From an uncultured Pseudohongiella sp. (GTDB lineage Bacteria > Pseudomonadota > Gammaproteobacteria > Pseudomonadales > Pseudohongiellaceae): a stretch of DNA of 64,000 bases. The position numbers and the translations under genes are program-made. Shown here in pieces: positions 47,139-55,218 of this stretch (the first letter of the stretch is position 1; each line of letters opens with the position of its first letter). The notes beneath the pieces were generated by a model. That model was not told where the DNA came from. It did no database searches and was given only the letters and a program-made list of their open reading frames with translations. Where the stretch lies: NCBI GenBank assembly GCA_902597095.1, contig CACJWK010000008.1, positions 1 through 64,000 of the forward strand. The letters run 5' to 3'.

Positions 47139-47445
47139 TGTGAAAACCCAGCGAAAATACGGTGCGCTGCCAATAGCTGTGTTTGTCGGTCCGGCGGTCT
47201 GAAGCGCGTGGATTGCTGCTGTTCCGAGTGTCTTGCGACCGGCTTTCGGGTCAGACGTGACTCATCAATTCAGACTGTTCGTGAGCGAGAGGCACCGGTC
47301 GGTTTTCGCCGAGCGTTCAGGTGTGCCCGGGGAGACATTTTTGTCGCCCCATGAAAGGGCGTCACTGGTCAGTGAGCGACAACAGTGATCAATAGCCAGA
47401 AACTGTTACGTTCAATTCTGGCGGCAACTTCGCTATCATTGGTAA
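47139..47445 (+). other. Intergenic region between decayed HELAH gene and lytic transglycosylase
   Basis: Divergent promoter region with no gene. One imperfect hairpin (47329-47350: GGGG, mismatch, GACA, loop TTTT, TGTC, mismatch, CCCC). TATCAT near 47434 could be a -10, but it is close to the start codon. Confidence 0.4.
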
Positions 47446-48636
47446 ATGATTCGAGTCCGGTTTATTGCTGCTGTTGTCTGTGTTTGTTGTCTGTCCGGAT
47501 TGCAGGCTCAAGAGTCAGCGCCAGATTTTGCGCAGTGGTTAGACGGGCTGCGCGCTGAAGCGCGCGACCGGGGCATTTCCGACGCCACACTGCTCGCTCT
47601 CGACGCCATCCAGCCGCTCGAAAGAGTGCTAGAGCTGGACAACAGTCAGCCGGAGTTTGTGCAAACCTTCACCCGCTATCTTGACCTTAGGATCACGCCG
47701 AGACAGGTTGCGCAGGGTCAGGCCTTGCTCCAGCAGTACGGCGTTCTGCTTGAAGAAGTGCGGCGTCTCTATGGCGTCCAGCCGCACTATTTAGTGGCCT
47801 TTTGGGCAATCGAGAGCAACTACGGCAGAGCAACCGGAGGTTTTTCCGTGTTGGAGGCTCTTGCCACTCTCGCTTACGATCCGCGTCGGGCCGATTTTTT
47901 CAGGGAGCAACTGCTCACTGCCCTTCAGATCATCGATGATGGGCATATACAGGCTGAGCGCATGAGCGGTTCCTGGGCCGGAGCGATGGGGCAGCTTCAG
48001 TTTATGCCGAATATTTTCTACCGTTACGGCATTGACGGAGATGCAGACGGAAGGATAGATATCTGGAATAGCCTACCTGACATCTTTCACTCTGCCGCCA
48101 ATTTTTTATCGGATTCCGGCTGGCGAGGCGACGAGCGATGGGGCAGGGAAGTGATGCTGCCCGACGGTTTCGATTACAGTCTGACTGGAACATCAACCCG
48201 CATGTCACTGGACAGGTGGCAGTCTCTTGGTCTTACCTTAGTCAACGGCAACCCGCTTCCGGTTGTCTCAGGTATGGAGGCTTCAGTGATTCTCCCGGCT
48301 GGTGCACAGGGTCCTGCTTTTCTGGGTTATCAGAATTTTCGGACCACCATGACTTACAACCCCTCGACGTTTTATGCACTGACGGTAGGTCACCTTGCTG
48401 ATCGGTTTATGGGTGGCGAGGCAATCGCGCGAATGCCGGAAAATGAGCACGCGATGAGCGTGGCAGACATTAAACATCTTCAGGAGTTGCTCAACAGTCG
48501 CGGATTCGTTTCGGGCGAGCCGGATGGCCGAGTCGGACGCCAAACCAGGACTGCGATTAGGGCGTATCAAAAAACACAAGGTCTGCCTGAAGACGGATAC
48601 GCCTCGCAAATCCTGCTTGAGTCCCTGAAAAACTGA
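47446..48636 (+). CDS. MltB-family lytic murein transglycosylase with peptidoglycan-binding domain
   Basis: Exported enzyme that cleaves the MurNAc-GlcNAc bond of peptidoglycan with formation of 1,6-anhydro ends. A signal peptide (FIAAVVCVCCLSGLQA) is followed by the SltB/MltB catalytic domain: catalytic Glu in AFWAIESNYGRATG, then SWAGAMGQLQFMPNIFYRYGIDGDADGRIDIWNS. The C-terminal PG_binding_1 domain is at about residues 335-395 (IKHLQELLNSRGFVSGEPDGRVGRQTRTAIRAYQKTQGLPEDGY). It has no lipobox, so it is the soluble periplasmic type. 396 residues. Confidence 0.94.
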   Translation: MIRVRFIAAVVCVCCLSGLQAQESAPDFAQWLDGLRAEARDRGISDATLLALDAIQPLERVLELDNSQPEFVQTFTRYLDLRITPRQVAQGQALLQQYGVLLEEVRRLYGVQPHYLVAFWAIESNYGRATGGFSVLEALATLAYDPRRADFFREQLLTALQIIDDGHIQAERMSGSWAGAMGQLQFMPNIFYRYGIDGDADGRIDIWNSLPDIFHSAANFLSDSGWRGDERWGREVMLPDGFDYSLTGTSTRMSLDRWQSLGLTLVNGNPLPVVSGMEASVILPAGAQGPAFLGYQNFRTTMTYNPSTFYALTVGHLADRFMGGEAIARMPENEHAMSVADIKHLQELLNSRGFVSGEPDGRVGRQTRTAIRAYQKTQGLPEDGYASQILLESLKN

Positions 48637-48682
48637 TCGCGACTTTCAATGTCTTTTTTCCATAACTTTGCTGAACAGTACT

Positions 48683-49729
48683 ATGACATCAAATCAAGCT
48701 ACAGACGTATCCCTGCAACGTTTTCGGAGTCTGGCTACCCTGACTCTGGCAGCTGTCTATTTTTTGATTCTGGTTGGAGCCAGCGTCCGAGCATCCGGTG
48801 CGGGAATGGGCTGCCCGGACTGGCCGACCTGTTTCGGACAGTGGGTGCCGCCCACCCACGAATCGCAGTTACCGGCTGACTATCAGCAAACGTACGCTGA
48901 ACTCGGTTACGCCGACACCCGGTTTAACGTCGTAAAGACCTGGACAGAATATTTAAATCGGCTGCTGGGTGTCAGTATCGGCATCCTCATTTTTCTGAGT
49001 GCCCTGATTTCTTGGCCTCTACGCCATCACAACGCTTTGATAACGAAAGCCTCGGTTGCGGCGTTTTTTATGGTTGGCTTCCAGGGTTGGCTTGGTTCCC
49101 GGGTGGTGAGTTCTAACCTGCAGCCCGGCATGATTACTCTGCATATGCTGATGGCGCTGGCAATCGTTGCAACCTTGCTTTTCGCGCTAGCTCAGTCCAG
49201 ACGGCAGATGATGGGCACACAACCGGTAACGGCAATAGATCCACGCTTTGAAAAATGGCTCTACATTGTACTTGCCATGACCGTGCTGCAGGTGGTCATG
49301 GGTACACAGGTTAGGGAGATGACCGACTTTATTAAGGAGAGTCAGGGAGAGGCAATGCGCGCTTCCTGGATTGAAGCGATGCCCTGGTTTTTCTACGTGC
49401 ATCGTAGCTTCTCTGCTCTGGTCCTTTTTACCAACCTCTGGCTCGTGCGTTTGCTGGTTAATTCGCTTGGATGGATGCATGCCATAACACGAATGACCCT
49501 CGGGATGATCGCGGTGATTGGCCTTTCAGTGCTTTCAGGTGCAACTCTGGGGCATTTGGGTATGCCTGCATTCGTGCAGCCGACTCATCTTCTTGCCGCC
49601 ACGTTACTGTTCGGGCTGCAGTTTCTTATCTGGTTGAGCTATCGGCATGCGCGAGACAGCCAATCCCAGTCAAGCCAGCTTCAGCCGGAAAGTTTGCAGG
49701 GCTCCGGGCAGATTGCTGCAGCAGTGTAA
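48683..49729 (+). CDS. ctaA: Heme A synthase, COX15/CtaA family
   Basis: Inner-membrane enzyme converting heme O to heme A for aa3-type oxidases. Eight hydrophobic helices; the family start VGASVRASGAGMGCPDWPTCFGQWVPP with its cysteine pair; heme-ligand histidines in helices (TLHMLMALAIV, FFYVHRSFSALVLF, PTHLLAATLLFG). The ATG at 48683 is preferred to the frame opening at 48668. 348 residues. No cytochrome oxidase or ctaB gene is close, so it stands apart from its usual cluster. Confidence 0.9.
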   Translation: MTSNQATDVSLQRFRSLATLTLAAVYFLILVGASVRASGAGMGCPDWPTCFGQWVPPTHESQLPADYQQTYAELGYADTRFNVVKTWTEYLNRLLGVSIGILIFLSALISWPLRHHNALITKASVAAFFMVGFQGWLGSRVVSSNLQPGMITLHMLMALAIVATLLFALAQSRRQMMGTQPVTAIDPRFEKWLYIVLAMTVLQVVMGTQVREMTDFIKESQGEAMRASWIEAMPWFFYVHRSFSALVLFTNLWLVRLLVNSLGWMHAITRMTLGMIAVIGLSVLSGATLGHLGMPAFVQPTHLLAATLLFGLQFLIWLSYRHARDSQSQSSQLQPESLQGSGQIAAAV

Positions 49730-49769
49730 TGGCTTAATTTTTGATGACCGACAAAAAAAGAACTTAAAG

Positions 49770-51005
49770 GTGAACAAAGAGCTGGATTTAATCGTGTTCG
49801 GTGCGACCAGCTTTGTCGGCAAAATTATTTGCCGTTACCTTGCGAATGAGCGCATGGAGCCGAATTTTTCCTGGGCTATGGCGGCCAGATCTGAAGAAAA
49901 ACTCGAAGGCCTTCGCGCAACTCTCGGCAGCGGGGCAGAACACATTCCGATAATCGTCGCAGAGTCATTTGATAAGGCTTCTTTGGCAGCGCTGTGCGAT
50001 CGGACCGCTGTTGTTCTCTCAACCGTTGGGCCCTATGCGCTTTACGGGGCAGACTTGGTCGAGGCCTGTGTAGCAGCCGGAACCGATTACTGCGACCTCA
50101 CCGGTGAGTCGCAGTGGATGAAAAGGATGATCTCACGCTACAGCGACCAGGCAAGATTGAGTGGCGCTCGTATTGTTCATGCCTGTGGGTTTGATTCCCT
50201 GCCGTCTGATCTCGGGGTGAAATTCCTCCAACTACAGGCGCAGGCCAGATTCGGTGAGCCTTGTTCCACTGTAAAAATGCGCGTGAAGGCAATGAAAGGT
50301 GGGGCCTCGGGAGGAACTATTGCAAGCGGGGTGAACGCCTTAAAGGAAGCCGCCAGTGATTCTGCGGTGAGAAACGAAATGAAAGACTGGTACTCCCTGT
50401 GTCCCGAAGCGCATCGTAATACTGCTAAACAGCGCCACGTGAATATGGAGTACGACGAGGATTTTAAATCCTGGGTGGTTCCGTTTATTATGGCCAGTGT
50501 CAACACCAGAGTCGTTCTCCGCACAAACGCGCTTCTGAATGAACAATATGGACGCCAGTTTTACTATGATGAAGGCAGTCTGACCGGCACCGGTGATTCG
50601 GGCAGGAAGGCAGCGAAAAGGGTTGTTCTCCGAACAAAGCTGTTCGGTGCGGTACTGATGCATCCGCCATTGCAATGGTTGGCGCTGAAATTCTTTTTAC
50701 CAAAACCCGGTGAAGGGCCGTCTCCGGATGAGCAGCGAGCCGGATTCTTTGATCTGCGCTTCTTCGGCCGGACGGCGTCAGGGGGGGAAGTCCGGGTTAA
50801 AGTTACTGGAGATCGAGATCCCGGTTACGGTTCGACAGCAAAAATGGTAGCCCAGGCAGCCATCAGCTTGCGCAGGGACGTTGACAAATCTCAGTTGGAG
50901 GGTGGTTTCTGGACCCCCGGTTCGGCCTTTGGTGAGGCGCTGCTTCTGCGCCTGCAGGCCAGCGCGGGTTTGACTTTCGAGGTAGTCAACATGGCCGCAG
51001 ACTAG
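49770..51005 (+). CDS. Saccharopine dehydrogenase-like / trans-acting enoyl reductase family protein
   Basis: NADP-binding oxidoreductase. A Rossmann start ELDLIVFGATSFVGKIICRYLAN, then VVLSTVGPYALYGADLVEACVAAGTDYCDLTGE, typical of the saccharopine-dehydrogenase-fold group that includes mycobacterial trans-acting enoyl reductases. The GTG at 49770 gives 411 residues; the frame is open much further up over the end of ctaA but without homology. The natural substrate is unknown, and the family name does not prove lysine or lipid metabolism. Confidence 0.85.
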   Translation: MNKELDLIVFGATSFVGKIICRYLANERMEPNFSWAMAARSEEKLEGLRATLGSGAEHIPIIVAESFDKASLAALCDRTAVVLSTVGPYALYGADLVEACVAAGTDYCDLTGESQWMKRMISRYSDQARLSGARIVHACGFDSLPSDLGVKFLQLQAQARFGEPCSTVKMRVKAMKGGASGGTIASGVNALKEAASDSAVRNEMKDWYSLCPEAHRNTAKQRHVNMEYDEDFKSWVVPFIMASVNTRVVLRTNALLNEQYGRQFYYDEGSLTGTGDSGRKAAKRVVLRTKLFGAVLMHPPLQWLALKFFLPKPGEGPSPDEQRAGFFDLRFFGRTASGGEVRVKVTGDRDPGYGSTAKMVAQAAISLRRDVDKSQLEGGFWTPGSAFGEALLLRLQASAGLTFEVVNMAAD

Positions 51006-51734
51006 TCAGACAGTAAAAAACCTGCGTGTGTGCTATCGATCGCGTTTCGACAGAACTCGCGCACATCAGTCCCACCACGACAAGCGATTCTCCGATAACG
51101 CTGTCGCACCGATGCAAGGGTGGTTCTGCCGAAAGCAAAGAAATCTGGGTTTGGTGGTTTTGCGCGCTTTGAGAGATCAATGATTCGGGACAAAACAATA
51201 TAGTCTTCATCCGTTCAATCCTGTGAAATACCGGAATCCCGCCCGGGCGTTGTTAAATTCTATCTTCAGTGCAAGCGCCTGTTTGTTTTTCAGCTCAAGC
51301 TCTCTATCGATGCGGTTCGAGATGTCGTTCTGAGCACGCTGTCGTTTTTTGCCTTTCTGTTTGATGTGGTGCTGATGCGTGATCCAAAAAGCGGATATTT
51401 CGAAAAATTTCTCGCCCTGGGCCAGCGATCCGAACGTCTGATCAACTTGTTTTAGCAGCAAAGTCGCGCAGGTCAGCAGGCCGATTCTGTTAGCCGCAGC
51501 GAGGCGAAATCGAAGCCGGAATCTGACCGGTTAACTCCAGCCGGCAGGCGGTCAGGCAAAATCCCGCCGCGTGAAAACCCTGAGTGTTGAAAGTTTTCTG
51601 AATCCGCTGTGCCAGCAAAGTGTCGCATTAATCTCGGGGATCAGCTGCGGTGATTGCTATCTACCCGCTTTTGTATTTATGCACATGTTGCGGTATGTTC
51701 GTCGATGCTCAGCGTGTTATTCAGGATAGATCCC
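51006..51734 (+). other. Long intergenic region with a startless coding fragment
   Basis: Apart from the fragment at 51204-51455 I see no gene in this 729-base stretch. The part 51456-51734 is GC-rich with no clear promoter. AGGATA before the GTG at 51735 is the ribosome-binding site of the next gene. Confidence 0.45.
51204..51455 (+). pseudogene. Startless fragment resembling a small conserved gammaproteobacterial protein
   Basis: Open for 83 codons between a TAG (51201-51203) and a TAG (51453-51455). The second half reads LSIDAVRDVVLSTLSFFAFL, FDVVLMRDPKSGYFEKFLAL and GQRSERLINLF, which I recall as the pattern of a small conserved gamma protein (LDALRD...SP.S...DLL...YF..L..LGRRSDRWINLF). 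No ATG, GTG or TTG lies before the conserved part, so it has lost its start or is a decayed gene. The opposite strand is open here too but looks random. Confidence 0.42.
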
Positions 51735-52820
51735 GTGTCCAATCCTCTGCTGCTTTTCACCGCCCAGATTGTGGCAATTATGTCAGTCTTTTTACTTGCG
51801 GCTGGCTATCTCAAGAGTGACCCGAAAAGTGCCAGCGCACGGGTCTTCGCAGTAATCGCGCTTTTCGTTGTGTTCTATCTGCTTAATGGTATGAGTGGAG
51901 ACGGCATTGCTCCTGACTTCAGGATTAATCTTTCGGCCATCGACCGCCTGATCGAACTGGGTACGAGTTCAGTATCCGGTTTGTTTATGATTTACTGCTT
52001 TCTGATTTTCCAGGAACAGCAGAAATTTCCGGCTTTCCTGAGTCTGGCTTTCGGGTTACAGGTTGCATTGGAATTGCTGTTTCCATTCCTGCGCACCGCT
52101 CAAAATCCAATGGTCGAAACCTACCTGCCTTTCCTGGCCGGCGCTCTGGACGTCATGCAGTTGCTGTTTGTCGGCTTTGCCATCTTCTGGACCCTCAGAG
52201 GGTGGCGAGCCGATCTCGTTGATGACCGACGCATCCTGCGCTGGTTTATCATCGGTGTTCAGGGGGCGCTGATATTCAGTGTGGTGTTTGTTGAGAATTT
52301 TCTGCTGGAAGGAGGCTCTGCGAACAACGCCTCAGAGCAGGCCGTCATCGTATTCGCGATTGCCTTGCTAACGCTGACGATGCTGGTCGTCGCGATGCGC
52401 TTTGACCTGGTCTCTCTGAGTCAGGCGATCCGCAAGGTCACGGAACTGACTGAGGTTTCAGAGCTGGAAGGTGCGCCAAGCTACGACGTGGACAGTTTTA
52501 ATTCGGTATTCAAAGGGGGGCAGATGTATCGCGAAGCAGGTCTCACGATTGCCCAGTTGGCTAAGAAGCTCAATTTGCCAGAATACCGGCTCCGGGCGTT
52601 TATCCACAGGGAGTTGGGATTCAGGAACTTCAATGCGATGCTGCATGCTTACCGCGTTGAAGAGGCCAGCTTGGCACTGGCAGACGTGGACCAACAAAGT
52701 GTGCCTGTGCTGACCATTGCTCTGTCGGTGGGATATCAGTCAATCACCCCATTTAACAACGCCTTTAGAGAGATTATGGGCGTTACGCCGTCGGAGTACC
52801 GCAAGCAGCGAATGAGTTGA
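51735..52820 (+). CDS. Membrane-anchored AraC-family regulator
   Basis: The N-terminal 220 or so residues form six or seven hydrophobic helices (LLFTAQIVAIMSVFLLAAGYL, FAVIALFVVFYLLNGMSG, FMIYCFLIF, ALIFSVVFVENFLL, AIALLTLTMLVVAM). The C-terminus is an AraC-type double helix-turn-helix (LTIAQLAKKLNLPEYRLRAFIHRELGFRNFNAMLHAYRVEEAS...VLTIALSVGYQSITPFNNAFREIMGVTPSEYRK). The GTG at 51735 is chosen for its AGGATAGATCCC upstream; ATGs at 51654 and 51705 have no such site. Regulators of this type probably read a membrane signal; the adjacent trio of small membrane proteins is the likeliest target (inference). Confidence 0.88.
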   Translation: MSNPLLLFTAQIVAIMSVFLLAAGYLKSDPKSASARVFAVIALFVVFYLLNGMSGDGIAPDFRINLSAIDRLIELGTSSVSGLFMIYCFLIFQEQQKFPAFLSLAFGLQVALELLFPFLRTAQNPMVETYLPFLAGALDVMQLLFVGFAIFWTLRGWRADLVDDRRILRWFIIGVQGALIFSVVFVENFLLEGGSANNASEQAVIVFAIALLTLTMLVVAMRFDLVSLSQAIRKVTELTEVSELEGAPSYDVDSFNSVFKGGQMYREAGLTIAQLAKKLNLPEYRLRAFIHRELGFRNFNAMLHAYRVEEASLALADVDQQSVPVLTIALSVGYQSITPFNNAFREIMGVTPSEYRKQRMS

Positions 52821-53128
52821 CGGGGTTCGCTGGATTTTCACTAAAGCGGTAGGTTATTCTTGCCCCGCGGGAAAGGCTTTGAAACCAGCCTGCCATAATA
52901 ATACTCAAATTCCTTTTGCCGGGCTCGCAGACATTCAGTCTTGCGGGAAAGACGTAGGGCAAAGACCTCTGCGGCCTGTTCAAACGGCGACTAGGGAATC
53001 AAGAAACACGAAAACGCTCAGGCGGTGGCCGGCTCTGGCCGTGGGCCCGGTTAGCGTCTGCATAAGAAGCTTAAGGCAGCGGGATACATTGGCTCGCGCT
53101 GTCGGCATCAGGGGAGGACAGCTCTGCA
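52821..53128 (+). other. Intergenic region upstream of the small membrane-protein trio
   Basis: No gene. A possible weak promoter (TTGAAA at 52879, AATACT at 52900, 15-base spacer) and GGGGAGGACAG as ribosome-binding site of the next gene. A regulator site for the upstream AraC protein would be expected here, but no clear inverted or direct repeat was seen. Confidence 0.35.
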
Positions 53129-53698
53129 ATGAATGAGCTCATTTACAACCTAGCAGTCTGGCTGGACGATACCGAATGGAGCAGAATGCTTCACGAGTCC
53201 TACTATATGTACAATTGGGTCGAATCAACCCATGTTCTCACCCTGATGGTGAGTCTTGGCATGCTGTTTTTGATCGATCTGCGTATGTTGGGCTTGGCCC
53301 TACCGGACGTGCCTGCCAGCCGGATCGCCGAACGCCTTAATGTGCCTATGCTGATCGGTTTTGCCGTAATGTTCATTACTGGAACCCTGTTGTTCTATGC
53401 TGTGCCGGTGCGCACCTCGCAGAGTCTCTGGTTCCGGATTAAGATGGGGCTTCTCGTGGCTTGCGCGGTGAACGCGTTTCTGTTTCACAAACGCATGAAT
53501 GAGTCGGTAGCTACATGGGATATCGAGCCGAGAGCCCCGAGCCGTATCCGCCTTGGCGCGATGCTGTCGCTCACTTTTTGGTCAATTGTTGTAGTGTGCG
53601 GCCGGTTTATTGCCTATGACTGGTTCGATTGCGATACAAGCCCCAACACACTGATTGATATCGTTTCTGGCTGTGTAGACGGTCAGACGCGGTTCTAG
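53129..53698 (+). CDS. DUF6644-like small integral membrane protein (1)
   Basis: A 189-residue membrane protein with about five helices. The first has STHVLTLMVSLGMLFLIDLRMLGLAL, followed by the cytoplasmic loop DVPASRIAERLNVPMLIGFAVMFITGTLLF and the segment SLWFRIKMGLLVACAVNAFLFHKRM. Histidines in helices 1 and 4 recall heme- or quinone-binding membrane proteins. I take it for the DUF6644 group; function unknown. The product of the next gene has the same layout, so the two are paralogues. The last 20 residues (from DWFDCDTSP) are outside the membrane. Confidence 0.78.
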   Translation: MNELIYNLAVWLDDTEWSRMLHESYYMYNWVESTHVLTLMVSLGMLFLIDLRMLGLALPDVPASRIAERLNVPMLIGFAVMFITGTLLFYAVPVRTSQSLWFRIKMGLLVACAVNAFLFHKRMNESVATWDIEPRAPSRIRLGAMLSLTFWSIVVVCGRFIAYDWFDCDTSPNTLIDIVSGCVDGQTRF

Positions 53699-53718
53699 GA
53701 CGCAGAGAGGAAAAAACC

Positions 53719-54303
53719 ATGAATGCTGTAATTTTGACCTCCTACCCACGAACTCTGACTGTTGTGGCGGTGCTGCTGACATTATTGATGCTTGCCTACG
53801 GCGGTGCCATGGACGCTGTTTATCCCTCGCTGCTCGGTGTATTCGAGTGGTTGGAAACTACTTGGTTCGGTGTGATCGGGAAAACCTGGGGGGCTGCGTT
53901 TGCCTTTGTTGAAGCCGTTCACTTGCTGGGTCTGGCTTTGCTTGGCGGTTGCGTTTTAGCGGGCGATGGACGGTTGCTGGGAGTGGTCCTGACTGATGTG
54001 CCCGTGCAGACAGTGGTAGAGCGGACCCACAGGGTTTTTGTCTGCGGTTTGTCCATTTGTCTTGCAACCGGCATCTTCATGGCCTGCGGAGTGGCGACCA
54101 AGATTTACTATCTTCCGGTTTATTGGTTCAAAATGCTGGCTCTCTCGGCGGGCATGCTGTTCCACTTTCAGGTTCGCCGGCCTCTGCTCGGCCACGACAT
54201 TCAAAATTTGAATCCTGTTGTGGTCAAAATGGTTGCGGTGGCGTCACTGCTAGTATGGTTCATGGTTGCTGCTACTGGCCGGTGGATAGGTTTCAGCGGC
54301 TGA
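53719..54303 (+). CDS. DUF6644-like small integral membrane protein (2)
   Basis: A 194-residue paralogue of the preceding product: AFVEAVHLLGLALLGGCVLAGDGRLLGVVLTDVP aligns with VESTHVLTLMVSLGMLFLIDLRMLGLALPDVP, then ERTHRVFVCGLSICLATGIFM with ERLNVPMLIGFAVMFITGTLL, then YWFKMLALSAGMLFHFQVRRP with WFRIKMGLLVACAVNAFLFHKR. AGAGAGG precedes the ATG, 20 bases after the first gene. The pair probably forms a heterodimer in the inner membrane (inference). One membrane histidine per helix 1 and 4 is kept in both. Confidence 0.78.
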   Translation: MNAVILTSYPRTLTVVAVLLTLLMLAYGGAMDAVYPSLLGVFEWLETTWFGVIGKTWGAAFAFVEAVHLLGLALLGGCVLAGDGRLLGVVLTDVPVQTVVERTHRVFVCGLSICLATGIFMACGVATKIYYLPVYWFKMLALSAGMLFHFQVRRPLLGHDIQNLNPVVVKMVAVASLLVWFMVAATGRWIGFSG

Positions 54304-54345
54304 AACAGGGAATGCAATCCGTTCAATAACATTGGGATAAATCAC

Positions 54346-54504
54346 ATGACTGATGAGATAACTTCAGAGAATAAAAACGCGAAGTTGAAGGACGATCAGG
54401 CTGCGGCACTGGTTGTGGCGCAAGCATTTATAGTGTTTTCTGCGATCTACTGGTTCACGCAGATCGAATCGGTACGGGAATTGCTGCAGCTGGCTTATGG
54501 CTGA
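54346..54504 (+). CDS. 52-residue single-pass membrane protein
   Basis: ATG at 54346, stop TGA at 54502-54504. A charged N-terminal half (MTDEITSENKNAKLKDDQ) is followed by one hydrophobic helix AAALVVAQAFIVFSAIYWF and a short tail TQIESVRELLQLAYG. It is 42 bases behind the second DUF6644-like gene on the same strand and has GGGATAA upstream, so it may be a small subunit of the same complex. No family recognised. Confidence 0.6.
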   Translation: MTDEITSENKNAKLKDDQAAALVVAQAFIVFSAIYWFTQIESVRELLQLAYG

Positions 54505-54638
54505 TACTCCGCTGGGCCGCCGCGGCGCAGTGCTTGGGGCAGCCTCCCACCAAGAATGCCGATGAACGGCCTGCAATAACCCTGCATAAACGCCGCTCGT
54601 CTCTTACTGTGCGTAGCTGAGAGTGATAATGGGTGCCT

Positions 54639-55064
54639 TTACTGAAGGGGTGAGTAGTCCGTTGCAATCATGTACTCACGTTCGATCCCGCCGAGAATAG
54701 GGCCGTCCGCATTAGATGCCTCTGCGACGGCTGTCCATTCCGGGTCGGCTATAAATGCCGCCCAAGATGCGTCGGCGGCTTCCCGACTGCTGTGTTTCAG
54801 CACGTAAATCAATGTGTCCTCGGCTTTTTCGGGATCCGTAGGCGTCCAGTAGGCTACGACTTCCATCCCATGTTTGCTGAAAATACGTGTGGTGTGGTCT
54901 CGGAACCTCGCATGGAGATTATCGAGGTTGCCTGGAGTGGCGGTATAGGTTCTTAGCTCATAAACCACTTGATCCTGAGCGGACGTATTAAGCAGGGTGC
55001 CCGTTCCGAAACCCAGGATAAACAGTGAAAGTGATGTCAGTGCGGGTTTTAACAGTTTCTTCAT
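54639..55064 (-). CDS. Exported NIPSNAP-family protein
   Basis: A 141-residue protein with an N-terminal signal or anchor (ALTSLSLFILGFGTGTLL) and a NIPSNAP domain, a dimeric alpha/beta-barrel ferredoxin-like fold: VVYELRTYTATPGNLDNLHARFRDHTTRIFSKHGMEVVAYWTP...IYVLKHSSREAADASWAAF. The ATG at 55064 is chosen at the signal peptide. Function unknown; the family includes small-molecule-binding proteins. It is divergent from the TPR-like protein. Confidence 0.87.
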   Translation of the reverse strand: MKKLLKPALTSLSLFILGFGTGTLLNTSAQDQVVYELRTYTATPGNLDNLHARFRDHTTRIFSKHGMEVVAYWTPTDPEKAEDTLIYVLKHSSREAADASWAAFIADPEWTAVAEASNADGPILGGIEREYMIATDYSPLQ

Positions 55065-55218
55065 GCCTGTTGCCTCTTGTAAGCTACGGTTCGTTAAAGA
55101 GTCTAAAGAAAGAAACACGCAAGCGCCAGCTCATCGCTGTTCCGTTTATCAGCCCCTGCGTGGAGCGCAAATGGGGGGCAGGAACGCTGAGACAACCGAT
55201 GCAAAGGCTTTGCAGTTT

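Noticed and set aside
47329-47350. Imperfect hairpin
   Set aside because: Stem has a mismatch and there is no T-run; too weak to call a terminator.
51207-51461. 84-codon minus-strand frame
   Set aside because: Lysine- and glutamine-rich composition is the mirror of the better plus-strand fragment at 51204-51455.
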